Made by a program: the position numbers and the translations under genes. Below the pieces are notes generated by a model, which searched no databases, had not been told where the DNA came from, and was given only the letters and a program-made list of their open reading frames with translations. Positions 1 through 12,500 of a DNA stretch of 64,000 nt are shown in pieces; the first letter of the stretch is position 1, and every line of letters starts with the position of its first letter. The stretch lies in the NCBI RefSeq assembly GCF_000002865.3, contig NW_001865039.1:1330504-1394503 (forward strand), read 5' to 3'. The DNA is from Monosiga brevicollis MX1 (lineage: Eukaryota > Opisthokonta > Choanoflagellata > Craspedida > Salpingoecidae).

Positions 1-2981
1 CGGGGAGCTGCCTGGGCATGGGCCGCAAACGCTGTAACAACAACCGGCACACTTACCGTTCCACCGCAGGTTGTGTCAAGTCAATGCTGAGGGTGCGAAA
101 GCACACTGGACACGCAGGCGGCTGTCCCTCAGGGACCGAGGCCAAGTACATGCTCATTTCTTCGCGGCAAAACACGTGCTTGCATTCCGAGGCAATGGGA
201 TCCTCAGCCATTTCGTAGCAAATGCCACACGTGTCCTTATCCTTTTTGCTGTCGGAGCGATGGGTCACGAGCCAGGGGTGATTGACTGACTGCCGCATAC
301 GCATGAGCAGCTCAAAAATGTGGGCATAGTTGTTGAGAACCGTGCCTTCTTGCACGAAATTCTGAAATCGGGTCTTGGATTCTAATGGCAACACGATGAA
401 TGTGAGCATGGTTTGAGCAGCGCCATGGAGCTTGAGTATTTTCAAAGGCCAAGTTGATATATTGACAAGGACGTACGCGAGTACAGAGCCTCGTAAAAGT
501 CTTCTTCCTCGTGGCTGAAAAGATCACGGCGCGTGTGCACGATGCGAGGGGGCAGACCCAGCTCGTTGCCACGCTCGTGCTTGGTACGGCGCAGCATCAT
601 GGCACTGTGTATGGGAGGGCATCACGTTGGTGAGCAGTGGTCATGCAAGCAAAGCCGACTCAGGCATATGTCCCCTGCACACGTTGTGACAACGAGGCGC
701 AGCAGGGTGCACGGCGTCGAGCAAACCTGAGCAGCTTGCGCAGGCGGTCAAAGGCAAGCTTGCCTTCGCCATGAGGGCCGTGCTTTTGGATGGGCCGCAA
801 AATTTCGCGATTCCACCTAATCGAGCAGTCATGGCACACCTGAATATCAACTCTGTATCGTTTCCGCAAAAGGCCGAAACAGGAGGGCGAGGTAGAAATT
901 GGGTAGGAGCACAGCAGAAAGGCGCGGGGAGAGAAAAATCTGGGGCTCACCAGCAAAAATGACTCATGCTGCGATGGCCGCACTCGGTGCACTGGCGTCT
1001 CTCAAAGCTCCACTTGAGGCTTTTGCAAGGGCACTGGCGGCAAAAGTAGTGTGAGTAGGGATCGGCCCGGAGAAGCTTGACCAGGCTGTAGAGCTCGCCG
1101 ACACGATTCTGTAGCGGTGTGCCGGACAGACTCCACTTGTAGTCGGCTTTAAGGTCCCAGACGGCTCGGGCCGTGTTGCTGAAGCGGTCCTTGATGTAAT
1201 GTGCTTCGTCCAGCACCAAACGGTGAAGGTGCAGCGCGTGTAGAACTGAGTCTTCATACATCTTTTGACCCTTGCGCTGAAAGCCTGATTTCATGCGTCG
1301 AAATCCTGACTGTCAAGGCACACAAGCATGCTCATCAGTGTCCCCCCAGCACGCTTCAAGAGGGGGGAGGGGGAGGGGCAAACGCATGGCCACGCGGGCT
1401 CAGGCTCGGGCTCAGGCTCGACCGGGCAGGGCCGTGAGATGACGGACCTCAACAGTCGCATACGTGGTGAGGATAATATCGAAAGAGGACAACTGCTCCA
1501 GATCACGAATGCGATTGTCGCCGTGGTAGACAAAGCATGACAGTGCCCCTTCAACCGTCTTGCTGCGCACTTCGTTGCGCCACTACATTGTCACCCGGGG
1601 TGCCAAATTAGAGCGGGAAGGAGGCGAAGGTGCGTGTGTGCGTTCACTCGAGGCCACGAGGGCCCAAAAGAACAAACCTGCATCAGCGCCACGGTGGGAC
1701 AGATCACCATGGTCGGGCGATTGGGCTTGGTTGACGGTCGAGATAGGATGAGTGCGATGGTTTGGACTGTCTTTCCCAAACCCATCTCATCGGCCAGCAC
1801 TCCTGTTAGGATTGTGGGCCAGCATGAGATCCGCGTAAGAAGATAAAGCATTCTCCCAGACGCAAGTATACAATAGAGCCAGCAAATCTTTGGCACAGAG
1901 GCAAGCCCTTCCCCTAACGGTGGTTGTTGACATCGCCGCCCTCTGATGATGCGATGCAAGACCCACCTCCTTGGAATTCCGACTCTTCCTCCTAAGCAGA
2001 AATAATCCAGTCCATATGAAAACCATGCCCAACGGGTGACACTGCGCATGTTAGGGTCGAGCCCATGCAAAGCTGGTGGCGCGAAGGATGCCTGACGGGT
2101 AGGCCCGACCATGGGGATGGAAAACACCACAGCATTGAGCAGCACACACCTGCTGAATCATCCAAGACACACCCTCAATCTGGAAGGGGAGTAGGGTAAC
2201 GGCAAGCTTGGGTGGCGACCGAATGCGCTTGAGCTGGCTCAGGTCCATACTGGGCTTGAGCGTCGACCATACTAAAGCCACCCATTTCAAAAATGAGTGG
2301 ATGTGCGCCATGAAGCAAAATATGGGTGGCCGCTGATTCACACGCGTGAGAACGGCGCGAGCTCATCAAAACTAACCATCTTCAATCTCTGGGTGCAGGC
2401 GACGAAGTCGTTCCGCCGCCGTTTCGCGGCTTTTCCCTTTGCCGCGCGCGGCAGGCTGACGACGTGTGCCGCCAGTCTTTTGAGAGCCGCTCTTCTGTGG
2501 GGAAATGGGGGTGTCCGTATCCGCCTCGAGTGGTTCAGCCTTGGCCCGCTTGGCGCGCGTGCCAGCTCGACTTTGAGATGCACGGGGCTGCGAGCGGGTC
2601 TGGGATTGGGATTGAGACGAAGACCGTGATTGTGACTGAGATTGCGAGGCCAGGCTCTCGCGTCGGCTGTTGAGGCGGGCCGTCAAATCTGGGTCGACAG
2701 CCTCAAAATCATCGCTGGAGCCCTCGTCGTCGTCGCCATCATCGTCATCGTCATCGCCATTGCCATGCACCTCCGGCGTCCATTCCTCATCTCCGTCCTC
2801 AAAGTCATCGCTCTCATCGTCCTCCTCCTTGACGGTCTTCCTCGCCCGCAAAGGCGGCTAAAACACCGCCGACCATAAGTCTCAATTGGCAACCCATTTC
2901 GCCGGCCTTTTCTTGTCCGCACTTCAAACGACAACAAAAGCCTACCTGTTTAGCCCGCCGGGGGCTGGAGCGCGGCGGCAT
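1..2981 (-). CDS. RAD16: RAD16-like SNF2 helicase with RING finger (C-terminus outside window)
   Basis: Swi2/Snf2 ATPase of the RAD16 type, which in yeast acts with Rad7 in global-genome nucleotide excision repair and also carries a ubiquitin-ligase RING. The ATG at 2981 opens a short exon (to 2946). The next exon (2857-2377) encodes an acidic, Ser/Gln/Arg-rich tail. Later exons give [12 protein letters not shown], the Walker A block ADEMGLGKT (about 1780), a DEAH box with the family block SNTARAV and SGTPLQNR (about 1110-1215), and a Cys-rich insert with paired CxxC motifs typical of RAD16 (about 970-1050). A C3HC4 RING runs from CGICYEM to CPVC (about 80-230). The last donor here is near 53, so the second helicase lobe lies left of base 1. 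It is divergently arranged with the BRAP-like gene, 541 bp apart. Family assignment is confident; minor exon borders are approximate. Confidence 0.9.
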
Positions 2982-3522
2982 GCTGGTGTCTGAAACGAGC
3001 ACTGATCGTCACAAAGAGCCAGCTATGCCGGATATGAGAGGGCAATGACGCACGAAAGGGCTTGGAACTCCAGCAGCCAACGGGAAAGCAGCCGTCAAGT
3101 GGATGTCCGACCGAGCCACGAGCTCGATAAATGAAAGAGAGAGAGAGAAAGATTGCAGCCCTTTGACGTCAAGAAGGAGAAAACATGTTTTAACTTGTTT
3201 GACGGTGATGGTCAGTGGGCGAAATCAGTGAAGTTTGGGGTAGTTTCTGGCGCTGCGGACAATCGTCCGAACGTTGCGCGTTCACAACGACCGACGAGGC
3301 GGGGTGCAGCGGCGCCGGGGTGAAGGGACCGGTGCCGGCTGGGGTCTCGGTGGACTGATAAGGAGACTGGGCACGCAGTGCATTCTCGCGCAGCCCTGCA
3401 TCCTGCGAGGCTGCAGGCCAACGTGCACGACAAATGCCAACTCAACTGTCAAGCGACACCCAAGTTTGGACTGATTATTTGAGGCTTTCTTAAGATCGCG
3501 TGCCCAGTTGTCACTGGGCGCC
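2982..3522. promoter_or_regulatory. Divergent intergenic region, RAD16-like / BRAP-like
   Basis: This 541-bp gap separates two head-to-head start codons and should hold both promoters. A short GA tract lies near 3136-3150. I see no TATA box in a convincing position and no other gene. Confidence 0.4.
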
Positions 3523-6198
3523 ATGTCGCTAGTGGTGCTATTGGGCTGCGAAGAGGCCGATGCGGTGGTTCAGGCCAGCGATTGTGTTGCACCAGCCGAC
3601 GATGGCGCCCACAGCTCCATCTGGCAGGTTCACAAGAGTTCAGTGCCAGGTATTCAGCGTGCGACGCCGAGACCCGCACGGGCAGGGGGACCAGCAGCGA
3701 CCCGCCGTGTATCTGGGTGGGACACAAGCGAGGCAATGACCTTGGTTGGCCCTAGCCATCAAGCTTGCACAATCGAGGCTCGCCTGCAGCTGTGGGTTTC
3801 CACCCACCCTGTGCCGAGCGATTCCCAACTGTCACCAGGTGTATGGGGCACCTCCGCGGCGCTCTCAGCCGTGGGTATTCTGGCACATAATGCCCCAGCC
3901 ATGTTTGTTTAGACTCGATGGACTGCAACTGGTGTGCTACCTCATTTCCTGCCACGCTCACGACATTCGACTCTGTGCTTGGTCTGCTTTTAGGGAACAG
4001 ATTATGCACTGGGTGCAGCAACACGAGGTCCTTCGCGTTTGGTCCCGCATATCTTCAGCGACCGCCCAGCTCGTTGTCCTTGGTGTAGATCCAAACCTAT
4101 CCACGGCAGTCGTGCTCGATCAATTCCATGATCGTAACTTTGCCGCCTATGCCGTGGCTCTGCCCATTCACAGACTGGTAGGCCATTGCCCTCAGAATCG
4201 TTGTAGGCAACCGCGCCGCAGCCAGCCTCGGATTTGGACTTTGTCGACTCATCCTGTTGTGTGTGCGGTTACAGTGCCTCGGTCTGCTCGCGCACATGAC
4301 CGACATCACGGCCACCCATGCCCTGGAGTACCGGTTGCCCATTCAACCGTGTCTCTTACGTTTACTCGAAGATCCCCTCATATCATTTTTGCAACCCGAG
4401 GTACCTTGGTGCTGTCCACCCGCCTGACCACTGGCACTGCCTTCTCGATCCTCATTTCTCGACGTCAAGAGATGATCCAAACCTTTGCACCAGCTCGACC
4501 CATGGTGGCTTTCACCTCGCTGTTTGCATCTGCCATGCACTTTGCCTACTCTAGGCGTTGGCAATGATGCACGCAACATCGACACCGTATTGTGCTCAGG
4601 TGCATGGATCGTTTCGCCCCCCTCCCTGCTTCCTTTCATGGCTCCAGCGCTGGTTCATCGCATCGCTGCGCGTGGTACATCTGGCTTCTTGCTGTAGTGC
4701 CCGGCATGCCAGCTACGTCAACATACCAGCAGTCAAGGTCGGTTTGCAAAAGCAAAAGCCCGCCCTTAGCTCTTGAGCCTGGTGCACCGCTTCATTCGTC
4801 GTTTGCATCGGCGTTCCCCTTGTGTGTCCATGTCCACAGCCAGCTGCACGTCATGTGACGTAGCTCTGGGCCTCTGCGTTTGCATGGCGTGTGGCACCGT
4901 CTCTTGCAATCGTGCAAACAATGCACACGCAAGGCGTCATTGCCAAGAAACCAACTTTTGCCATCGGCTTGTTCTTGAGGTAGCGCTCGCTTCTGGCGCC
5001 CACACACTGGACGTTCGAGTTGAGGAGCGACCTTTACAGTGGTTTCTCTCCGTGTCTCATGCGGTCAACCCGGGTTTGTCGCCGTGTAGCTGGACACAGA
5101 CCGCGTGTGGGACCACCGACAAGACGCTTATGTTCACGCTGTTGTTGCTGGAATGCCACACGTGCCTGCTGCACAGGCCAAAGGGCCAACTGCACCACTG
5201 CCCGTGCGTCATGATTCACAGAGAGCGTGAACAAGCTTTTGCGCAGCAGCATGTTTGGTCTCACGGCGTGTTGCTTCCTTGTCATCTGCCTTTTTCTTTT
5301 AATTTCCCCCATCATATCCAGGACGCCGACAAGGGCAAGCAGTTGGCTTTACAAGAGGAATACATCACCTTGTTGTCACATCAGCTGCATTCACAGCAAG
5401 AATACTACGACGAACAGATACGCCGCCTGCATGCCGCTGCCGCCGATGTAGTACGTCAGGCGCTTCTCGAAGCCCCAGCAGCAGGGGTGTAAAATGCAAG
5501 CATAGTGCTATGCTTGACTTTCCAACTCGGTCCACCTCATCTCTGGCTTCCCTTGGTGGCTCAGCATCGCAATGGTCAAGCCGATGCCAAGCGGCTCCGT
5601 CAAATGCAAATCAGCCAGGAGATGCAGGTGTGGATCATGCGCCCTGGTGCTCGAATTCTACACCTCTGATTCTTGCCCGCACAACTCATATACCGCTGCC
5701 TTGAACCGCACCTGGCATCTGCTGTTTGTTAGCTCAAGAACCTGCGCCAGCGACAAGAAGAGCTGCGTGCACAACACGATTTGCTTCGCGCTCGCCTTGC
5801 TCAGACCATCGGGCAGCTTGTGACCAAGCGCAAGGTTTGATCTTGCCTTCGGGTGCTTTTTCGTGGCTTAGAACCGCCACTTTTCAACTTCATTGCCTTA
5901 TCTCGATTCTCTCCCCCATCCCTACTTTTAGGAGCGGCAAGCACTTGCACGGGATGCTGAACAGTCACGGCAACACCAAGCGGATACCGTTGCATCTTCA
6001 AAAGACGAGCTGAAAGCATTACAGTCAACAGTGGCTCAGCTTGAAGAGGAGGTTCGGGACTTGCGTCTGCACCAGCATCAGGCTTCTCAGCTCGCTGCGG
6101 TCGGTGCTGATGTTGCGGACAGCCACATCATTGTGACCGAATCACCGGAACACGGCGGTCGCCACCGTAGACGCCACGGCAGTCGTACTAAGCGCTAG
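3523..6198 (+). CDS. BRAP/IMP-like E3 ligase: RING, UBP zinc finger, coiled coil
   Basis: Homologue of BRCA1-associated protein (BRAP2/IMP), a cytoplasmic E3 ligase that in animals binds nuclear-localisation signals and restrains KSR in Ras-MAPK signalling. Clearest evidence is at the C-terminal half. A UBP-type zinc finger runs from about 4840 to 4975 (CxxC, then CMACGTVSC, then spaced His). It is followed by LQEEYITLLSHQL (about 5350), matching the BRAP core just before its coiled coil. The coiled coil continues in exons near 5730-5820 and 5935-6198, ending in a basic tail like that of BRAP. A likely RING second half is CPACQ near 4700, after LQRW. The start MSLVVLLGCE at 3523 resembles the BRAP N-terminus. 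Exons between 3600 and 4700 are short and I could not join them securely. Confidence 0.75.
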
Positions 6199-6590
6199 CT
6201 TGCATACAGTGTTCCACGCGCTTGGAATCGTATTTTCAAATGGCCTGATAGCCAAGTCTTGACTTCTTTCTGAATGATTTCCCCGTGAATTTCGAGAGTG
6301 AAAGGCATCAGCTTGTCATTTCGAGTCGAGCCGATGATCAATAGCTCAAGCTTAGGCACCAGGACATTCTTGGGATGTGAGGTGAGCTCAAACGCCTTTT
6401 TGACGATTACCTTCGCAATCTCCACGGGCCAAAGTGAGATCCCACTCGACACGAAATGAAAGACAAAAGATATCATAATTATTATAAATTGTGAAAGTCT
6501 TCACCTTCTGTTCCCACCACATCCCAGCATCTATCCAAATATATCCAAGCATCTTCACAGGTTTAACAATCTCTCAAGTGTCCACACCGA
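6199..6590. other. Convergent 3' region with an unexplained open frame
   Basis: This gap lies between the stop codons of two converging genes. It is more AT-rich than its surroundings. On the minus strand, 6476-6195 is open for 93 codons with an amphipathic, protein-like composition (IAKVIVKKAFE, VLVPKLELLII) that faintly recalls the C-terminal tail of short-chain dehydrogenases. It could be a gene fragment or chance; I cannot support a gene call. Confidence 0.3.
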
Positions 6591-9500
6591 TTATTGGGAT
6601 GCGATGGGACGATATCCAACAATGTACGGTGCAACATGGCAGACAATATATGGCCGATCAGCACGTCCACACACTGCACAGCGCCAGATTGGCTCTTGAC
6701 CCAAGGTTTGTGTCTTTTGCTTAACCTGGCGTTGCAGATCTTCCAAGGATTCATGCGCACCTTTCCACTTGGCCAGCTGATCCTCAGCGCTGGCCCGACT
6801 GTAGCCAGCGTTTATGAGCAATCTGATCAGCTCCTCGTAGCGAGCATCGCCAGGGCGCAGTCGCGCCAGCTCCCGTGCCCCTTCCATATCTGTAACCCCA
6901 GCTTCATCCAAATAATCCTGCAAAACGCGGAGGCATTTGTGCTCACAACCCGCAAAAGGATTGTTGTCTTCAGAGTCTGACTCTTCGTCAACTGGTGGGG
7001 GTGACTCGGCGCGCTCGGCAGACGCCTGTTTGGTCTTGGTGGCCTGACGCGTGCGCCAAACCGGGGGTTGGGCCGAGGCCGAGGCTGAGGCAAAAGGCAG
7101 TGTATCGGCAGCGCTTTGCGTAGGAGCACGAGAGGGCTGTGCTGGCACTTGCGCCTGCTGTCGCATCTCGTCAAGGGCTGTGCGGAGGTCTGCAACCGTT
7201 GCTTCAACTGGGGCATCCTCGCATTCGCTGCTGAGGCGGTTTGCCACTGCCATTTCGACTTTTTGAACCCAATTATGTACGGAACGACCATTGCCGAAGC
7301 CCGGAAGCTGCGTCAACTCATGTGCCATCTCTTGGACACGTCTTTCGTCGGCGCCAGCACACAAGGGCATGTCATGGCTCTTCAAAACCTGCCGCAAGAG
7401 GAGGGTAACGCTGTCTACTGTGAAATCTTCAAAGTGCAGCTTTTCCGTGAAGCGAGAGCTCAGTCCTTGATTGCTCTGCATCATTTCAGCCATGTCCCCC
7501 TCGTACCCGGCAAGGATGACCACGATATTGGACTGAAACTCGGGTTCCGTCAAGCACTTGACGAGCTCATCAACGGCTTCTTGCATAAAAGTACCCCCAC
7601 GCCGCGGGTTGAGCTGATAGGCCTCGTCCACAAACAACACGCCACCGCGTGCCTATGAACGCGCGTCATGCAGAGGAAGAGAGGGTGAGGCATGAAGAGC
7701 TGACCAATGAAGGACGCGCGCGTTGATCAGAGCCACCAGCGAAGCATTCCATTGTATGGTTGTGCCAGTATGCGGTGGCAATGGAAGCAAAGTGGCAACA
7801 AAGGGCCTTTTAAAAACAGAACAGAACAGAACAAAACAAAACAAAACAAAAACATAAAACAAACGCAAAAAGCAAACGAACAAACAAGCCAGAACGTACA
7901 TCGACGAGTCGCTCGCGTGTGGCCCGGCCTGTCTGCCCAACATAACCCGTTGTCAGGTCCGATGCTGACAACTCTGAAACCTTGTCGGAGGGCAAGAGAC
8001 CTAGTGCATGGTACATTTGGCCCATGCGGCGTGCAACTGTGGTCTTTCCGGTTCCCGGATTACCCGTAAAGATCCAGTTGTAAGGGGCAATTGTCTTGAC
8101 GGGTTGTCCTGTGCGCTTCTTGAGCGCAAGCAGGTTTTGTAGGCCCCGCAGCTTCTTTTGAACGCCATCCATCCCAATTAGATCATCAAAAAGAATGCGC
8201 AACTTGGCCTCATCGGGTCCTTCGCGCTCAACGCCAAAATCAATGGGAAGCAGGCTGACGTCGGCATTCGGGTTTGCGATCAGGCGTTGCATTTGTCTTT
8301 GTGTGGCTTCGGATAAAAGGTTGTCAACGGCCCCCGCATTACCAAAGTTTGGCTTGGCGCGCGCCTTGGCCAGTTGGCGCACGGCCACCTTCGCCGTCGA
8401 CAAACTCAAGCGCAGGTCCTTGGACTTGGCTTTGGCGAGCATGATCTTGAGCAAATCGGCATCACTATAGTCGGGGAAGGTCAGGGCATTTTCCAGTTGA
8501 AATCGGCGGGCCAGACCTGGGTTGGCAACCTTGAGCATGCTTTCCATTTGTTCTCGATATCCCAACATGATCACGGCGCGGTCGTCGCCAGGGCGTGCCT
8601 GCACCATTTCCACGATAGTGTCCAGCACGGCCGTGCGGTATGGGTCGCCGGTACCTTGGCCGTTCTGGCTGGGAGCCAGTGCATAGGCCTCATCAATGAC
8701 GAGGACGCACCCCTCGGCCTGCTGCAGGATACCCCGCGTGATTTCCTCCGAGCCACCCACAACGTTGCCGACAAAGTCTGAGGCTGTTTTCATGATGCAA
8801 TCTCCTTTGGATAGCAAGCCCAAGCGTGACAGGATACGACCATACAAGCGTGCCACGGTGGTCTTGCCGGTGCCCGGGTTGCCCAAGAACAGGCGATTCA
8901 GGGCCACTTCACGCAGCGGCTTCTCCTCAAGTTCCAGCTTGAAATTGCGCACCACCAGCTGCACAAGATTTGTCAGGGTATCCTTGACAGGCTGCAAACC
9001 GTGAAGGTGCATCAGCTCTTTCCATTCTGGGCAAGAAGTCAACTCTTTGAAGGTGGGTTGAGGCCCCAGGAGATCAGTCTGTGTCAACTCAAAAAGGTCA
9101 GGCTGTAAACCAGCCTCTCGTTCCTCTTGGATGCGGCGGGCTTGACGACTCAGGGCCTGGTCAAAGAACACACGCACGGCACGGGCATTGCCAAAACCAA
9201 CCACACCTCGTCGCCGACCCAGGCGCCGGATAGCCACGCGGCCATGCAGCTCATTTTGGCAATAAAATGGCTTGGGCCGCTTCGTTTTAGTTAGCGTGGG
9301 CGCGGGGGCAGATGAGCCGGGATAATGCGACTGCGTCACTCTCGAAGAAGATGCCGTCCAGGTCTTACTTGAAGCATCATACGTCCATGTATCGCCATCT
9401 GGTGCGATCAGGTCTGCGCCTTGGCCCAACGATTGTGGGTCTACCGTCGTGTTGCTGTACTTGTCATACCAGCTTTGATTCGTAGAAACCGTCCACTTGT

Positions 9501-12500
9501 TGCCAAAGTCGTCCACAGACGTAGTCCCCACGGGTGGTGGGTAGTAATTGTTGAACTGGCGCATCCGCTGAGCAGCCGGGCGGAACGGCGTGCTTCCGCT
9601 TGGCTTTGCCACCTTGCGAGGGCTGGGAGCAGCGGCATCCTGGTACGTGAGCATGTTCTTAAAGATGTTGAGCAGTTCAGCATCAGAATAGTCTTCAAAG
9701 ACGTAGCGATGAGGAAAGCGCGAGGGCAGGCCAATGTTGTGTTCAAAGAGCTTTTCCATGTCCGGCTTGTAGCCGGCCAAGATCCACACTAGCTTGCCAA
9801 ACTTGGTCTCAAGGCTCTCGGCCAGGGGCAAGATGTGGTCCAACACCTTTTTACCAGCACGGTCGCTGGTTAGCTGGTATGCCTCGTCTACAAATATAAC
9901 GCCACCGCCCTTTGGCTTGATATCGTCAGTCAGGGTAGTGTCGAGGCAATCGACGCCACCATGAATCAGCTTACTGGCTGTGAGTTCGATAAAAGGCGCC
10001 TCGGCAGGCAAAACCTTAAGCTCTCGCAAAAAACTGCCGTAGTGACGCGCAATCGTCGTCTTGCCTGTGCCAGGATTGCCTTCAAAGCGCACGTTGAAGC
10101 TATTTGGCTGGCCAGCATTACCACGCGCCTCGTCCAGCTTGACGCGCTTGACGAGATCGATCATCTCATTTTTAACCGTTTCGAGACCCACCATGCCTAG
10201 CACAGTCTGCATGACCTTGGCCACAGATGTCTGGCCGTTGCGACGTTCGTATTCCTGCCAGCGTTGACGAGCGCGAAAACGAACCGGTGCCACTCGAGGC
10301 GAAGCTGCAGCGGGGGCCTTGATGGATGCGGCGTGGTGCTCGCTTCCCAGCCGTTCGAGTCTTTCGAGCCAGAGTGCCGGCATTTCTCGAAGCGGGCGCA
10401 GCATCGAAAGCGCAATCGTGGCATGTTCGAGTGACAAAAAGCCCAGGCCCTCCGCTTCTGCCAGAATGGCTGCCATGAAGAAAATGAGACCAGTTCCCAG
10501 CTGAGATGTATTATTGGTGGCAGCCCGACGATCGGCTTTCGCATCCACAAATTGGTCTACAAGATGTTGCAGCTCTGTGACATCGCCTGTACCACCCAAC
10601 TCCTCTTCAAGTAGAGTGTGAAGGACACAGAGTGATAGCGGCGGTGGGCCTTGTTTATACTTGGCACAGGCCTGCTCCAGCTGGTCGTGGGCAAGCATGG
10701 GATCATTGGTGTACGTGCTCAAGACCTGAGACAGGATCTGTTCCTCGTTGCCAGCCGATCCACCGTGATTTTGCCCAGCCGATCGCATTGCCGAGGCTGC
10801 AACACTTGGGACCTCAGCAGGTGCATCCAATGTGGCTGCGGCCGGAGCTCTTGTAGACTTGGCAGTTTCGCCTGCTTTGGTCTTTTTGGTATCCGTGGGA
10901 CCAGGCGCTGGAAGATTGATTGGGCTGGGAAGCACCAAACGAGGCTGGTTTTGATCACGATGGGTTGTGCCAGCGGTAGTTGCGGGGTCCGGGAGAGTCT
11001 TGTTCTGTGAGGCAGGTGTAGCCGAGCTGGTTGCCTTGGCATCTGTTTTGGAAGGCTTGCTCTTGGATCCTGAACCACGCTCCATCATGGCCGTGGCTGC
11101 CTCAACGTTTGCGCGGACGCGAGCCATGCGTGCCTTCAATCTTTCTTGAGCTGCGTGGTCCTGGGCGGCTTGCACCTTTTCTTCATGTAACTGCTCTAGT
11201 TCTTGCAGCTCTCTCGTCACGTCTTCCAACTGTTTTTGCTGTGCCTTTGTGGCAGCATCTTTCTCGGCACTGATAGCCTTGGCACACTTGGCGCAAGGAA
11301 GGCCCTGGCCCATGAAGCACCGGTTGGAAATCGTGTGTAGGCCCCGCTCGCACAGGCGCTGAACTTTAACGTTACAACGAACAGGTCGAAGGTCACCGCA
11401 TTCGCGCGATAGCGGGTGGCCATAAGGGCAGCGGTCCTCCACAATCTGTCGACACCGAATCTGGTCGTGGGGCCCGGGGTGACACCGCTCTGGGCATTCG
11501 TGACCACACTCCAAGCGAGCCATGCAGCTCTGCTGACAGCCGCCCACGGGCGCCTTTTGTGCAAAGTCTGCTGCCGTTGTCATGGCAAGCAGCTGGTTGT
11601 GCTGCTCGCAGCGAGCCGGGAAATAAGGGAGAATGGCCTGCTGTTCCTCGAGCTCATCTTTGATAGTGGACCACAGATTGCGTCCTTTTTGCGTACGGCT
11701 TTGTACAAAGCACTCGAGGTCGCCAATGATAAACATCCCACGCCGTGCGCGCGAGAGCAACACATTGACGCGTTCACGACTGTTGAGAAAACCAATGTCT
11801 CTCTCACGGTTGGAGCGAACCAAGGAGATGAAGACATACTGGGCCTCTTCGCCCTGATAATTGTCAATGGTGGCCACGCGCACTGTGGGCGGCCGTGGCG
11901 CTGGCGCCTCTTCGTCTTCTGGTTTGGAGGAGGCGCTATCCTTGCCGCGGCCCTTGGCCGGATTCGACTTTGAATCGCCTCTTTCAGTGCGGCCTTTGGC
12001 CTTGGTCTTGGACTGAGACGACAGCGAGGCACGAGCTTCGTCTTCGTCCGCGGGTACTGGCGAGCCGGAGCGTGTCGATGGGGGGGTATCGTTCGCTGTA
12101 TCCGAATCGTCCGCGAGTCCCAGCTGAGCCAGCTCATTCTGATCCAAGTCTCCCACGCTCGTTTGCAGCTTGGCCTCGGCAAGTGCGGCCCGGATGCGCG
12201 AGAGCTGGCCCAGGTACGGCGTCAAGATGACTGTGTTACAAGGCAAAGCAGGCGTGAGAAATGGTTGAACAACAAAACCAAACAGTGCAAACGCTCAGCA
12301 ACGAACAGAGGCCAAGAACAAAAGCCATGGGCTTGCAGGAATGAACCAAACCAAGACGCTCGAGCTTGTTCCATGCCATGCGAACCGGCTGCGACAGGGC
12401 TTACCAATGTCAGAGTGAACCACGCCTTGTTGCAAGAGCACATGGCGAGCCATTTGCACGACCATGGCCACTTCATGTTCGTTGATCTTGGAATTACTTC

